A program made the translations under genes and the position numbers. From NCBI GenBank assembly GCA_024229935.1, contig JAAERX010000084.1, forward strand, positions 1 through 50,355: DNA of 50,355 nucleotides, given 5' to 3'. Numbering within the stretch: the stretch's first letter is position 1; every line of letters starts with the position of its first letter. This document shows, in pieces, positions 34,539 through 43,433 of this stretch. This DNA is from Gammaproteobacteria bacterium. GTDB lineage: Bacteria > Pseudomonadota > Gammaproteobacteria > Steroidobacterales > GCA-2729495. The notes beneath the pieces were generated by a model, which worked only from the letters and a program-made list of their open reading frames with translations, was not told the origin of the DNA and searched no databases.

Positions 34539-37052
34539 ATGAACGGCGACAGCTCAGACACCCATTCTAATCAATGGGTCGTACATAAATTTGGTGGCAC
34601 CAGCGTGGGGGATGCCGATTGCTTCCGCCGGGTAGCTGGGCTGCTGCACGCTCAAACCGCCCCCAGACAGGCCGTGGTTGTTTCAGCCATGGGCGGCATG
34701 ACCAATGCTCTGCTGGCATTAATCGACTGTGCAATTCTATCAGCCGATTCTATTGGGACCCGTGTGAATGCAATACGCCAGCGCTACCTTGCAACCAGCA
34801 ATGAATTACTCAACGATGCAGCAAGCCACAAACACATCCTGACTCACTTTGAGGATGAACTTAGTGATATTACTGACATTCTTAACTCCATCGCTCTCGT
34901 TGGCTCTGCTGCACAAAGAAGTCATGACATTATTGCCGGTTACGGTGAAATCTGGTCTACCCGTCTACTCAGTGCTTATCTTGAACAAGAACGAGACCGT
35001 GATTCACAAAATCGCTCCATTGTCTGGATGGATGCCCGCAAGCTACTCATTGTTGAATCCGGTGAGTTAGGCCCGGCTGTTGCCTGGAAGCGCTCTGGCG
35101 AGTTGGTTAATGAACATTTCCCCAAAGAACAAGCCGTAATAGTCATTATTACCGGCTTTATAGCCAGTGACGCAGAAGGGTTGCAGACTACCTTAGGGCG
35201 CAACGGTAGTGACTACAGTGCATCCATAATTGGCACTTTGCTGCATGCAGCAGAAATAACTATCTGGACTGATGTCGCCGGCGTAATGAGTGCTGACCCC
35301 AATCGGGTGCCTGAAGCTGCAGTTATTCATGAACTGACCTACAGCGAAGCAATGGAACTGGCCTATTTTGGTGCCAAGGTTATTCACCCACAAACCATGT
35401 CACCTGCAGTACAGCAGGCCATCCCAATTTATATCAAGAGCACCTTCAATCCTAAAGCGGCTGGCTCAAAGATCAGCGCCTCTGCCGATGCAGGTCAACC
35501 TATTAAAGGTATTACCACGGTTGAAAACGTTGCCCTGGTAAATCTTGAAGGCACCGGCATGATCGGCGTGCCCGGTACCGCTGACCGCCTGTTTGGTGCA
35601 TTACGCAATGCCGGCATATCTGTCATCCTCATTTCACAAGCAAGCTCAGAACATTCCATATGTTTTTGTGTGCCAGGTGACATGGCAGCGCATGCCGACA
35701 CTACGGTACGTGAGGCTTTTGCATCAGAGCTTGAACAAAACCAGATTCAGCGCATTGAAATCCGCAGTGGCTGCAGCATTATTGCAGTCGTAGGTGATGG
35801 CATGGCCGGCACCCCAGGCATTGCCTCACGTTTCCTTGGCACCCTCGGCAATGCGGGCATCAATGTCCGCGCCATTGCCCAGGGTTCATCAGAGCGCAAT
35901 ATTTCTGCTGTGATCGATTCTGAGGTTGCAACCCGTGCCTTGCGGGCTGCACATGCAGGCTTTTATTTATCCACTGAAACCCTATCAGTAGGACTCGTGG
36001 GACCCGGTAATGTTGGCTCAACTTTATTAGCCCAGATGGCTGCTCAGGTAAAACATCTACGCGATGACTTTAATCTGGATTTTCGCCTCAGGGCAATTGC
36101 AAGCTCAAGTCGTATGCTGCTGGCCGAACGCAGCATAGACCTGCAAAACTGGCAGGCAGAACTGGCAGAGCAGGGCGAAGAACTCGACTGGGATCGTTTC
36201 AATACCCACGTCAATGCAGAGCACCTGCCACATGCAGCCATAGTTGACTGCACTGCAAGTAATGCAGTATCTGATCGCTACACTGACTGGTTCAATCAGG
36301 GCATACATGTTGTTACCGCCAACAAGAAAGCCCAGAGTGGTCCGTTGCAATATTACAATGAGTTGCTCACCAGTCGGCGCAGTACTCACAGTCATTTTCT
36401 TTATGAAACCAGTGTAGGGGCGGGGTTACCCATTATTCAAACTCTGCGTGACCTTAAGGAGACTGGGGATGATATTGCAGCTATAGAAGGTATTTTTTCC
36501 GGCACGCTGGCCTACCTCTTTAATGTATTTGATGGTTCAACCCCATTCTCCGCCATTGTGCGTGAAGCAAGGGATAACGGCTATACCGAACCAGACCCAA
36601 GGGATGACCTGTCAGGCATGGATGTCGCACGCAAACTAATTATTTTAGCGCGTGAACTTGGTTTGAAGCTGGAACTGGAGGATATAGCCGTTGAAAGTCT
36701 GGTGCCTGTATCACTGGAAGATAAATCTATAGACGATTTCTTAGATGAGTTAGGCAGTTATGACAATGACATGCTCAAACGTTACCAAACTGCCAGCAGC
36801 AATAATCAGGTACTGCGCTATGTTGGCAGCCTGGACAAAAACGGTAAGGCAACTGTGAAACTTGAGTCATTGCCTGCAGAGCATTCTTTTGCTCACATTA
36901 ACCTGACCGATAACATCGTACGTTTTGTTTCAGGGCGTTACAGTGACAACCCACTTGTTGTGCAGGGACCCGGCGCCGGACCGGCCGTTACTGCTGCAGG
37001 CGTATTTGCCGACTTGCTACGACTTGCACGGTATCTAGGCGCACCGGGTTAA
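34539..37052 (+). CDS. thrA: bifunctional aspartate kinase / homoserine dehydrogenase I
   Basis: This 837-residue protein is close to the length of E. coli ThrA (820). The kinase domain opens with VHKFGGTSVGDADCFRRV, with FIASDAEG and TTLGRNGSDYSASI downstream. Two ACT-type regulatory stretches follow (about 320-470; VNLEGTGMIGVPG and IAVVGDGMAGTPG). The homoserine dehydrogenase part starts at GLVGPGNVGSTLL (about 485) and has VTANKKA and GLPIIQTLRDL. It catalyses the first and third steps from aspartate to threonine and is likely feedback-inhibited by threonine. AAGGA precedes the ATG. thrC follows after 5 bp; no thrB lies between. Confidence 0.96.
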   Translation: MNGDSSDTHSNQWVVHKFGGTSVGDADCFRRVAGLLHAQTAPRQAVVVSAMGGMTNALLALIDCAILSADSIGTRVNAIRQRYLATSNELLNDAASHKHILTHFEDELSDITDILNSIALVGSAAQRSHDIIAGYGEIWSTRLLSAYLEQERDRDSQNRSIVWMDARKLLIVESGELGPAVAWKRSGELVNEHFPKEQAVIVIITGFIASDAEGLQTTLGRNGSDYSASIIGTLLHAAEITIWTDVAGVMSADPNRVPEAAVIHELTYSEAMELAYFGAKVIHPQTMSPAVQQAIPIYIKSTFNPKAAGSKISASADAGQPIKGITTVENVALVNLEGTGMIGVPGTADRLFGALRNAGISVILISQASSEHSICFCVPGDMAAHADTTVREAFASELEQNQIQRIEIRSGCSIIAVVGDGMAGTPGIASRFLGTLGNAGINVRAIAQGSSERNISAVIDSEVATRALRAAHAGFYLSTETLSVGLVGPGNVGSTLLAQMAAQVKHLRDDFNLDFRLRAIASSSRMLLAERSIDLQNWQAELAEQGEELDWDRFNTHVNAEHLPHAAIVDCTASNAVSDRYTDWFNQGIHVVTANKKAQSGPLQYYNELLTSRRSTHSHFLYETSVGAGLPIIQTLRDLKETGDDIAAIEGIFSGTLAYLFNVFDGSTPFSAIVREARDNGYTEPDPRDDLSGMDVARKLIILARELGLKLELEDIAVESLVPVSLEDKSIDDFLDELGSYDNDMLKRYQTASSNNQVLRYVGSLDKNGKATVKLESLPAEHSFAHINLTDNIVRFVSGRYSDNPLVVQGPGAGPAVTAAGVFADLLRLARYLGAPG

Positions 37053-37057
37053 AGATC

Positions 37058-38371
37058 ATGCAATACATCAGCACACGAGGCGGAATAGAAACAGCGGTTG
37101 CACTTGAAGATGCCATCATGGCCGGAACTGCCCCTGATGGAGGGCTTTATATTCCCGGTCAACTACCTGCTGCTGATCTTGACAGGATTCCCGTTAATGC
37201 CCCCATTGATAAAGTAGCTCTAGAGCTGCTTAAACCTTTTTTTGCCGGTTCTGAACTTACCGATAGTCTAGAGGATATCTGCACCCAGGCATTCAATTTT
37301 CCAGCACCACTGCACACAATTAGTGACAGTAATGGCAAGAGAAATGAACATCTGAGTGTGCTGGAGCTCTTCCATGGGCCCACCGCAGCATTTAAAGACT
37401 TTGGCGCACGTTTTCTTGCCGCCACCATGTCAAAAATTATTCAGCAGCGTGGCGATAGCGAGGCAACTATAGTTGTTGCAACTTCCGGTGACACAGGTGG
37501 TGCAGTTGCAGCTGCATTTCATAAGCAACCAGGCACACGCGTAGTAGTTCTGTTTCCTGAAGGGCGTGTATCACCGAGGCAACAGCATCAGCTTACCTGT
37601 TGGGGTGACAACATCATCTCACTGGCAGTCAAAGGTGAATTTGATGACTGTCAGCGGCTGGCAAAAGAACTGTTTGCTAATACAAAGGCCAGTAATAAAT
37701 TTAATCTCTGCTCAGCTAACAGCATTAACGTTGGCCGTTTATTACCGCAATCAGTTTATTACGCTAAGACCAGTCTTGATTACCAGGCAGCACATGGTAA
37801 GAGCAGTAACTACATCGTACCTACCGGCAACCTTGGTAATGCCTTTGCCTGTGCCTGGGCCAAACAAAGAGGCCTTCCCATTGGCGAGCTGATTCTTGCC
37901 ACCAATGCCAACCGCAGTATTCCTGATTACCTGGAAAAAGGTGAGTGGCAGCCACGTAATAGTATTGCAACGCTGGCCTCGGCAATGGACGTGGGCAACC
38001 CAAGTAATATGGAACGTCTGCGTAACCTATGGGGCGATGCTAATGAACTAAGCAACCGCCTACGCGCATTTTCTGTAACTGATGAGGCTATACAAACCCG
38101 CATAGTTACTGAATTTAAGGACTACGGTATTGCCTGGTGTCCGCATACAGCAACTGCTTTTGAGGTCTATCGCAACCTGCCTGAAGATGAGCGACAGCAA
38201 GCCCATTGGATCATTGCCGCCACAGCACATGCCGCCAAATTCGATGAGATTGTCGAACCATTAATTGGCACACCTATTGCAATACCTGAAGAACTGGCTC
38301 ACCTGCTTGAATGGCCTGCAAGCTTTGACACTATTGAACCCAGCATCGATGAAGTTATCAGCAGGCTCTGA
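37058..38371 (+). CDS. thrC: threonine synthase
   Basis: This 437-residue PLP enzyme converts O-phosphohomoserine to threonine. The start MQYISTRGGIE and APDGGLYIP are typical; the PLP Lys is in GPTAAFKDFGARF (about residue 114), and the phosphate/PLP loop ATSGDTGGAVAAAF follows. Length matches the family. It is translated from the same message as thrA (5 bp gap). The homoserine kinase needed between the two steps is not in this window. Confidence 0.95.
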   Translation: MQYISTRGGIETAVALEDAIMAGTAPDGGLYIPGQLPAADLDRIPVNAPIDKVALELLKPFFAGSELTDSLEDICTQAFNFPAPLHTISDSNGKRNEHLSVLELFHGPTAAFKDFGARFLAATMSKIIQQRGDSEATIVVATSGDTGGAVAAAFHKQPGTRVVVLFPEGRVSPRQQHQLTCWGDNIISLAVKGEFDDCQRLAKELFANTKASNKFNLCSANSINVGRLLPQSVYYAKTSLDYQAAHGKSSNYIVPTGNLGNAFACAWAKQRGLPIGELILATNANRSIPDYLEKGEWQPRNSIATLASAMDVGNPSNMERLRNLWGDANELSNRLRAFSVTDEAIQTRIVTEFKDYGIAWCPHTATAFEVYRNLPEDERQQAHWIIAATAHAAKFDEIVEPLIGTPIAIPEELAHLLEWPASFDTIEPSIDEVISRL

Positions 38372-38390
38372 GCAAAGCACACCTTAACGA

Positions 38391-38969
38391 ATGCTTATTG
38401 ATACCCGCACATTAATCCTGCTAATCACAGGGGCGGTATTTGCACTCTTATTATTTATGCTGGTTCGAAAAAAAAAGAGTGAAGAGCCACGTGCTCGATT
38501 TCGCAAAGCCAGTACCGCATTCCTTGGTGATTTCTTGATACCGGATGGTGAGGGCGGTGAAATTCACATTGAGAATGCCCTGCTGTGCTCACGCGGTATC
38601 ATTATCGTAAACATCAAGGATGTGGCAGGCAATATTTTTGGCGGTGACACCATGCAAGAGTGGGCTGTTATTACGGGTGAAAAACGCTTCGCTTTCTCTA
38701 ATCCTCAGGACGGCCTGTATGACCGGACCGCTGCAGTCAAACATTTGCTTCCTGATGTACCCGTTTTTGGTTACATTGCTTTCACTGATCAGGCTGATTT
38801 TAATAAGGGCTTCCCCAACCATGTTATCAGCCTAAGCAAACTACTGGACGAACTTGAAAGTGAGTTCGCCCAACAAAGCTCTGCACCTGACGCTTTTTGG
38901 CCGTCATGGGAAAAACTGGTGGCCAATGCCACTGTTGTAGAGGTAGACAGCCTGACTACAGATAGTTAA
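38391..38969 (+). CDS. NERD-domain membrane-anchored protein
   Basis: This 192-residue protein has one N-terminal membrane helix (about residues 6-25) followed by a Lys-rich stretch (RKKKSEEPRARFRK), so the rest is cytoplasmic. The body (about 45-170) fits the NERD domain: GEIHIENALL, GIIIVNIKDVAGNIFGG, EWAVITG, NPQDGL and VFGYIAFT. NERD is a nuclease-related domain of uncertain role. It starts 19 bp after thrC and may be read through from the thr transcript, but a functional link is not implied. Confidence 0.8.
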   Translation: MLIDTRTLILLITGAVFALLLFMLVRKKKSEEPRARFRKASTAFLGDFLIPDGEGGEIHIENALLCSRGIIIVNIKDVAGNIFGGDTMQEWAVITGEKRFAFSNPQDGLYDRTAAVKHLLPDVPVFGYIAFTDQADFNKGFPNHVISLSKLLDELESEFAQQSSAPDAFWPSWEKLVANATVVEVDSLTTDS

Positions 38970-38980
38970 AAAAATACAGA

Positions 38981-39778
38981 TCAGGCCAAACTTAAGCCAA
39001 ACAATTGTTCTGTATTACGTGTAGCTGCAATAGCCAGTTCAGCTTCATCACATTTCATATAGGCCGCCAGTGTCTTTAGCACGTGGGGCAACACCACTGG
39101 CTCATTGCGCCTGCCAAAGTTCTTTTCCGGCAAGTCACGTGGTGTCAGATAAGGCGCATCGGTCTCCAGCAGCACCCGGTCAAGCCGCAGTTCCCGTACG
39201 GCCTCACGCAGTAAATGGCCACGCCGCTCATCACAAATCCAGCCAGTGATACCTATATAAAAACCCATCTCGAGGTATTCATGCATTTCTTCAGGCCCAG
39301 CAGTAAAACAATGGGCCACACCACCACTTATCCCACCTTGGTATTCACGCAGCATAGCAATGAAATCTTCATGCGCATCCCGTTGATGCAGAAATACCGG
39401 CTTAGCTATATCTGTCGCAATCTCCAGCTGTGCCGCAAAGGCTGTTTGCTGGTCTTCAACCGGTGAGAAATTACGAAAATAATCCAGCCCACATTCACCC
39501 ACAGCCACCACCTGTTCTAGCCTGGATAGTTCACGCAACAAACTATCAGTGGCCTCGTTGTACTCAGACGCATGATGTGGATGCACACCTGCAGTTGCAT
39601 ACAGCTCTCCGGGCCGGTTGGCTGCCAGGGCAGCTGCTTGCTGTGACCCCTCATGACTTGCACCCGTAACAATCATCCGTCGTACACCAACCTCGGCTGC
39701 ACGTGCTATGACTTCATCCCGGTCACAGTCAAAGCTGTCATGCGTCAGGTTGGCACCAATGTCGATAAGGTCATGCAT
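38981..39778 (-). CDS. tatD: TatD-family metal-dependent deoxyribonuclease/hydrolase
   Basis: The 265-residue reading starts at the ATG at 39778 (MHDLIDIGANLTHDSFD); the longer frame adds a tail not seen in TatD. Metal ligands fit the family: the N-terminal DIGANL (relatives have His pairs; here the TatD-type GANL), EGGLD-equivalent VGECGLDYFRNF, FLHQRDAHEDF, GVAHCFTAG and LLETDAPYLTPR. E. coli TatD (260 aa) is a 3'-5' exonuclease linked to DNA quality control. It converges on the NERD gene with 11 bp between. No partner genes of the Tat translocon are near. Confidence 0.93.
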   Translation of the reverse strand: MHDLIDIGANLTHDSFDCDRDEVIARAAEVGVRRMIVTGASHEGSQQAAALAANRPGELYATAGVHPHHASEYNEATDSLLRELSRLEQVVAVGECGLDYFRNFSPVEDQQTAFAAQLEIATDIAKPVFLHQRDAHEDFIAMLREYQGGISGGVAHCFTAGPEEMHEYLEMGFYIGITGWICDERRGHLLREAVRELRLDRVLLETDAPYLTPRDLPEKNFGRRNEPVVLPHVLKTLAAYMKCDEAELAIAATRNTEQLFGLSLA

Positions 39779-39999
39779 ACAAAAATAATCATTTACGTAT
39801 GATTCATATAAAAAACTGAATGTTGAACAAACCAGAAGTCTAACAGGAAAAAACTTCAGATTACCCATACATAATCACGGCTAAGCGTTAGGGCAGACAC
39901 ACAACTGATAGTGCTATCAGAATAAATCTTGTCTTAATTAATTTGATTATTTTAAGAATGTACATTGCACACTGATACACAAACTGTGTTATCTGTGCC

Positions 40000-40037
40000 G
40001 CACTGAAAGAGGTGCACTAAAAGAGGCGCACTAAAAA
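40000..40037. repeat. 14-bp tandem repeat, about 2.7 copies
   Basis: GCACTGAAAGAGGT, GCACTAAAAGAGGC and GCACTAAAAACC follow each other directly from position 40000. One mismatch separates the first two apart from the last base. Function unknown; regulator site or replication-slippage product. Confidence 0.6.
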
Positions 40038-40259
40038 CCACATACAACACTAACCAGCTAATAGGGCAACCCCAAGCTCAAGCCACTAAACTTTATTATT
40101 TTACAGCCAGAGTCAGGCTCTAAACCCTGCATTAACTTATATTAACTCTAAATATTCTTTCGGTAACTACCTATACAGCCCGTTAATCTACTGCTTAAGA
40201 AAGTGCTATAAATATTCTCAGGTCGCAATGCAATTATAAATAAAACGTTATTGCAGTAA

Positions 40260-40320
40260 GTTAGGGAGTTAGAGAGGTAGGTAGGGAATTAGGGAGGTAG
40301 GGAGGTAGGGAGTTAGGGGA
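40260..40320 (+). repeat. G-rich octamer repeat (GKTAGGGA)n ending at the ribosome-binding site
   Basis: Seven octamers of the form G(T/G)TAGGGA plus one GGTA half-unit lie head to tail: 40260, 40268 (GTTAGAGA), 40276 (half), 40280, 40288 (ATTAGGGA), 40296, 40304, 40312 (GTTAGGGG). The last unit supplies the AGGGGA ribosome-binding site of the TTG-started lipoprotein gene. Six GGG runs make G-quadruplex formation possible in DNA or RNA. Copy number would change leader length in 8-bp steps. Confidence 0.85.
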
Positions 40321-40325
40321 ACAAC

Positions 40326-42365
40326 TTGGGGATACAAAAACGCACAAGTGTGCAAACACTTTTATTTTCACTTGCGCTCGCTTTTGCTAGCGGTTGCACT
40401 TCTATTAACAATGACAGTTCGCAACAAGGGCCGCAAAGCAACAAAATTATTGAGCATGGCAATGCACCTCCCATTATGGAGGTTAATGCAGCATCTATGT
40501 CTGCTGCACCCGTAGAAGCCTACCTTTCTGCTTTTAGTGTGGAGCAGGGTGGAACCCTGCTTCTATATACCAATACCAGCCTGCCCGAGTTTCATTTTCG
40601 TATTTATTCAATGCGACCAGCGTTTGGTGTTGTCAGGGCACAATACGAACATATTCCCGGCATACAACAAACCATCCCTACTGACGCATGGAGAGACTGC
40701 TGCGACTGGGGTGATCCTTTTGAAATCACAATCCCGGAGTATTGGGAAAGTGGATTATATCGTATCCAGATCAGCACAAATAAAACCTATGCATATAATC
40801 AAAGCTTGATACTCAGCTTTGTTGTTAGGGATGATATACCCGGCAGCGAGTCACAAATATTAGTACTGGACACCGCACCACATCAGATGTCTTATAACCG
40901 ATGGGGTGGTGCATCTTCATACTGGCATAAAGTGCCCGAACTGGGGCGAGCCGGAGAGCTCTCAATCTCACGGCCAGGTAACAATACATCTCAGTGGCAG
41001 GAAGAATTCTTCCAGAACTGGACCCAATACATGGGGATTACTACTGAGTATGCATCCATGATGGATATCGAGGTTAACCCTGATTTGCTATATGCCTATC
41101 AGACCGTAATCCTTGTTGCACATAGTGAGTACTGGTCCGGCAATCAGAGGAATGCACTGGACAACTTTATTGCAGGTGGTGGTAACGTAATTATCCTGGG
41201 CGGTAATAATATGTGGTGGCAGGTTCGTTTCGAAGATAACCTCATGCTGATCTACAAAGACCCATATCTTGATCCCATGCTGGGTGTTGATGACAGTCTG
41301 GTTACCTATTATTGGCATGACTGGCCAATAAACGACCCCGAAAACCGCACAATTGGACTAAGCTTTCGAAAGGGCGGCATGGTTGGTGCAGAAAACAGGA
41401 ATGGGAAGTTCATGCCATTCAATGAAGGTCATGGGGGATATACTGTTAGTTCAGCCCAACACCGTTTTCTTGCCGGTACTGGGCTGGCTAATGGTAGCCA
41501 GTTTGGTCGTTTGGAAACCATAGTCGGCATTGAGGTTGACGGTGCAGAATTTGAGTGGGTGAACGGCAATGCGATTCCAACAGGGACAGATGGAACACCC
41601 GATAGCTTTGAGATAATAGCCATCGCTCCTGCTGCTGTAGAAACCTGGCAGGGCTATGGAACAATGGGCGAATTTAGCACAGGCTATAACTCAGGGCGAG
41701 TGTTTAATGCGGCCACCATCGATTGGGCATATGGATTGTTTGACAAAACAAACCGGGTACCGGCGGATCCATATACTCATAAAATAATGTTAAATGTACT
41801 GGCAGAATTTCAGCCTGATTCTGCCGCTAGTTGTGTTAATTCTGCTGTAGCCCATGATTTTGATAATGATGGGATTGACGATACCTGTGACAATTGTATT
41901 GTGATAGCAAACCCCCAGCAATTAGATACCGATTTAAATGGCACCGGTGACCTGTGTGAGGCTATCGCACCAGTAACAATCGGAATTAATATTAAGCCTT
42001 GGGATAATGAAAATCTGATTGACCCAAATAAACCAACGTTTGGCGTTGCATTTCTCAGCGAGGATCGTGGTAATGAGGGGCCATTACAATTCGATGCAAC
42101 AGAGATTGATATTGCTTCACTGAGGTTTGGATCCAACGAGGCTCAGGCTATCGCTGAACCGTTTATTGCTAACTTTGGGAACAATTCTGCACCAGACATG
42201 GCTGTACTTTTTTCTACAAATGATGCTGGCTTTTCCTGTGCTGAACATGAATCGGAATCACTAAGCATCATTACAGGCCAGACAACCTCGGGAGTTCAGT
42301 TTGAAGGAATGCAGAAAGTTACAGTTCCAGAAAGTGAGTGTGGACCAGCATCATGCCATCCTTAG
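40326..42365 (+). CDS. lipoprotein related to N,N-dimethylformamidase large subunit, with calcium-type repeats
   Basis: This 679-residue protein starts at a TTG, chosen because AGGGGA lies 6 nt before it and the next ATG would cut off the lipoprotein signal (LLFSLALAFASGC; lipid Cys about 24). Residues about 50-500 match the DMFase large subunit: a beta-sandwich (GGTLLLYTNTSLPEFHFRIY), YNRWGGASSYWH and HSEYWSGNQRNALDNFIAGGGN. Next comes a thrombospondin-type-3-like calcium repeat (DFDNDGIDDTCDNC ... DTDLNGTGDLCE, about 515-550) and a C-terminal domain of unknown type. The known DMFase is cytosolic and two-subunit; a surface-anchored single-gene form is unusual. Amide hydrolysis is a guess. 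Confidence 0.7.
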   Translation: MGIQKRTSVQTLLFSLALAFASGCTSINNDSSQQGPQSNKIIEHGNAPPIMEVNAASMSAAPVEAYLSAFSVEQGGTLLLYTNTSLPEFHFRIYSMRPAFGVVRAQYEHIPGIQQTIPTDAWRDCCDWGDPFEITIPEYWESGLYRIQISTNKTYAYNQSLILSFVVRDDIPGSESQILVLDTAPHQMSYNRWGGASSYWHKVPELGRAGELSISRPGNNTSQWQEEFFQNWTQYMGITTEYASMMDIEVNPDLLYAYQTVILVAHSEYWSGNQRNALDNFIAGGGNVIILGGNNMWWQVRFEDNLMLIYKDPYLDPMLGVDDSLVTYYWHDWPINDPENRTIGLSFRKGGMVGAENRNGKFMPFNEGHGGYTVSSAQHRFLAGTGLANGSQFGRLETIVGIEVDGAEFEWVNGNAIPTGTDGTPDSFEIIAIAPAAVETWQGYGTMGEFSTGYNSGRVFNAATIDWAYGLFDKTNRVPADPYTHKIMLNVLAEFQPDSAASCVNSAVAHDFDNDGIDDTCDNCIVIANPQQLDTDLNGTGDLCEAIAPVTIGINIKPWDNENLIDPNKPTFGVAFLSEDRGNEGPLQFDATEIDIASLRFGSNEAQAIAEPFIANFGNNSAPDMAVLFSTNDAGFSCAEHESESLSIITGQTTSGVQFEGMQKVTVPESECGPASCHP

Positions 42366-42438
42366 AAGGTATTAATTAGTTAATTATATAAAATTTCTGT
42401 TCATTATCGGCAAGGTATACAGTCAACCCGGACCTCTG

Positions 42439-42474
42439 ACAGGCGGCTAGAAACTCCTATAAACTAGCGCCTGT
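42439..42474. other. long imperfect hairpin downstream of the DMFase-like gene
   Basis: ACAGGCGGCTAG (42439-42450) pairs with CTAGCGCCTGT (42464-42474) with one bulged G, giving an 11-bp stem and a 13-nt AT-rich loop. No T-run follows on either side, so it is not a standard terminator. It could be a transcript-end stabiliser or a regulatory site. The rest of the gap 42366-42645 shows no gene. Confidence 0.5.
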
Positions 42475-42645
42475 TAATATCATCCGCTGCACACCCATAT
42501 CAGCAGCACTGAGTCAAAACCCCAACCCAACCACCATCAAAGCGCTCATGTATCATGATTCGTCCATGCATACCTAAAAAAACATTTACATGCGATGATG
42601 TAGGGTGTTGAATATTTAGAGACAGCGGCAACCTCAAGAAGAACT

Positions 42646-43410
42646 GTGAGCAACTCCACTGAACATCAGGCAAATACAGGTCAGATTAACTGGCTTGAAG
42701 ACGCAGAGCAGGGTGATGCTCCACAACCACTCGCCTGGCGCGTGCGTACCAGCAAGCGAGTGCGCAACCTTAAGATTCAGGTATTCCCCCACGGCGGTGT
42801 TGAGATAGTTGCACCTCCACGTACCCAGCCAAAGATCATTGAAGCCTTTGTCGCGGAACACAGTGACTGGATCAGCAAAACACGCTCACAATTTGCCCAA
42901 GTACGCGCACCTGAGCCCACCCTGCCTGAAAGCATAGAACTTACAGCTCTGGATGAAGCCATACGTATACATTTTGCTGTAAACAGTAAAACCGGCTTTA
43001 AAGAAACAGACGGCTTGTTAACCATCCGGGCTCCCTCACTGCATGGCCCTGATTGCTGGCCACTGGTGCAAAGCTGGTTAAAAAAACGCGCCAAACAGGT
43101 ATTACCCCAGCTGTGCATGCAAACCGGAGCAGCGATAGGACTGCAGCCCAAACGAATTCATATACGTCTGCAGAAGACCCGCTGGGGCAGTTGCTCAACC
43201 AATGGAACAATCAGCCTTAATGCCGCGTTACTACTGCGACCACCAGAGCAGGTGCATTACGTACTCATTCATGAACTGTGCCATCTGCGCCACATGAACC
43301 ATTCCAAACGTTACTGGAAGCTGGTCGAAAAATACGTACCGCACTGGCAGGAGTTGGATAAGGAACTTGATAAGGCCTGGCAAACCAGCCCCAACTGGCT
43401 CATAGGTTAA
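42646..43410 (+). CDS. YgjP-like M48/SprT-type metal-dependent hydrolase
   Basis: This 254-residue protein belongs to the DUF45/YgjP family. The zinc motif is HELCH (in VLIHELCHLRHMNHSKRYW, about 208-226) with the downstream Asn-His and Trp as usual, and the preceding KTRWGSCSTNGTISLN block is the family signature. The start is GTG (42646); the only ribosome-binding site is a weak AAGAAGAA. E. coli YgjP is a small family member with unknown substrate. It is converging with the SnoaL-like gene. Confidence 0.85.
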   Translation: MSNSTEHQANTGQINWLEDAEQGDAPQPLAWRVRTSKRVRNLKIQVFPHGGVEIVAPPRTQPKIIEAFVAEHSDWISKTRSQFAQVRAPEPTLPESIELTALDEAIRIHFAVNSKTGFKETDGLLTIRAPSLHGPDCWPLVQSWLKKRAKQVLPQLCMQTGAAIGLQPKRIHIRLQKTRWGSCSTNGTISLNAALLLRPPEQVHYVLIHELCHLRHMNHSKRYWKLVEKYVPHWQELDKELDKAWQTSPNWLIG

Positions 43411-43433
43411 CCAGCCCTGAGATTACTCTGGGG

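Larger units (their letters stand above)
39779..40325. other. 547-bp intergenic region with two repeat arrays
   Basis: No gene is visible. The region serves as the leader of tatD (minus) and of the lipoprotein gene at 40326 (plus). It is AT-rich in the middle (TATAAATA and ATTATAAATAAAAC near 40207-40246 are plausible -10 type elements) and contains the tandem repeats listed at 40000 and 40260. Confidence 0.6.

Noticed and set aside
40260-40320. TTAGGG-like telomere repeat or chromosome end
   Set aside because: The unit is an octamer (GKTAGGGA), internal to the sequence, and ends at a ribosome-binding site; bacterial telomeres do not look like this.
42589-42604. TACAT...ATGTA inverted repeat as another MarR site
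   Set aside because: Only 5-bp arms with a different spacer; no match to the ATGTAATTACAT core.
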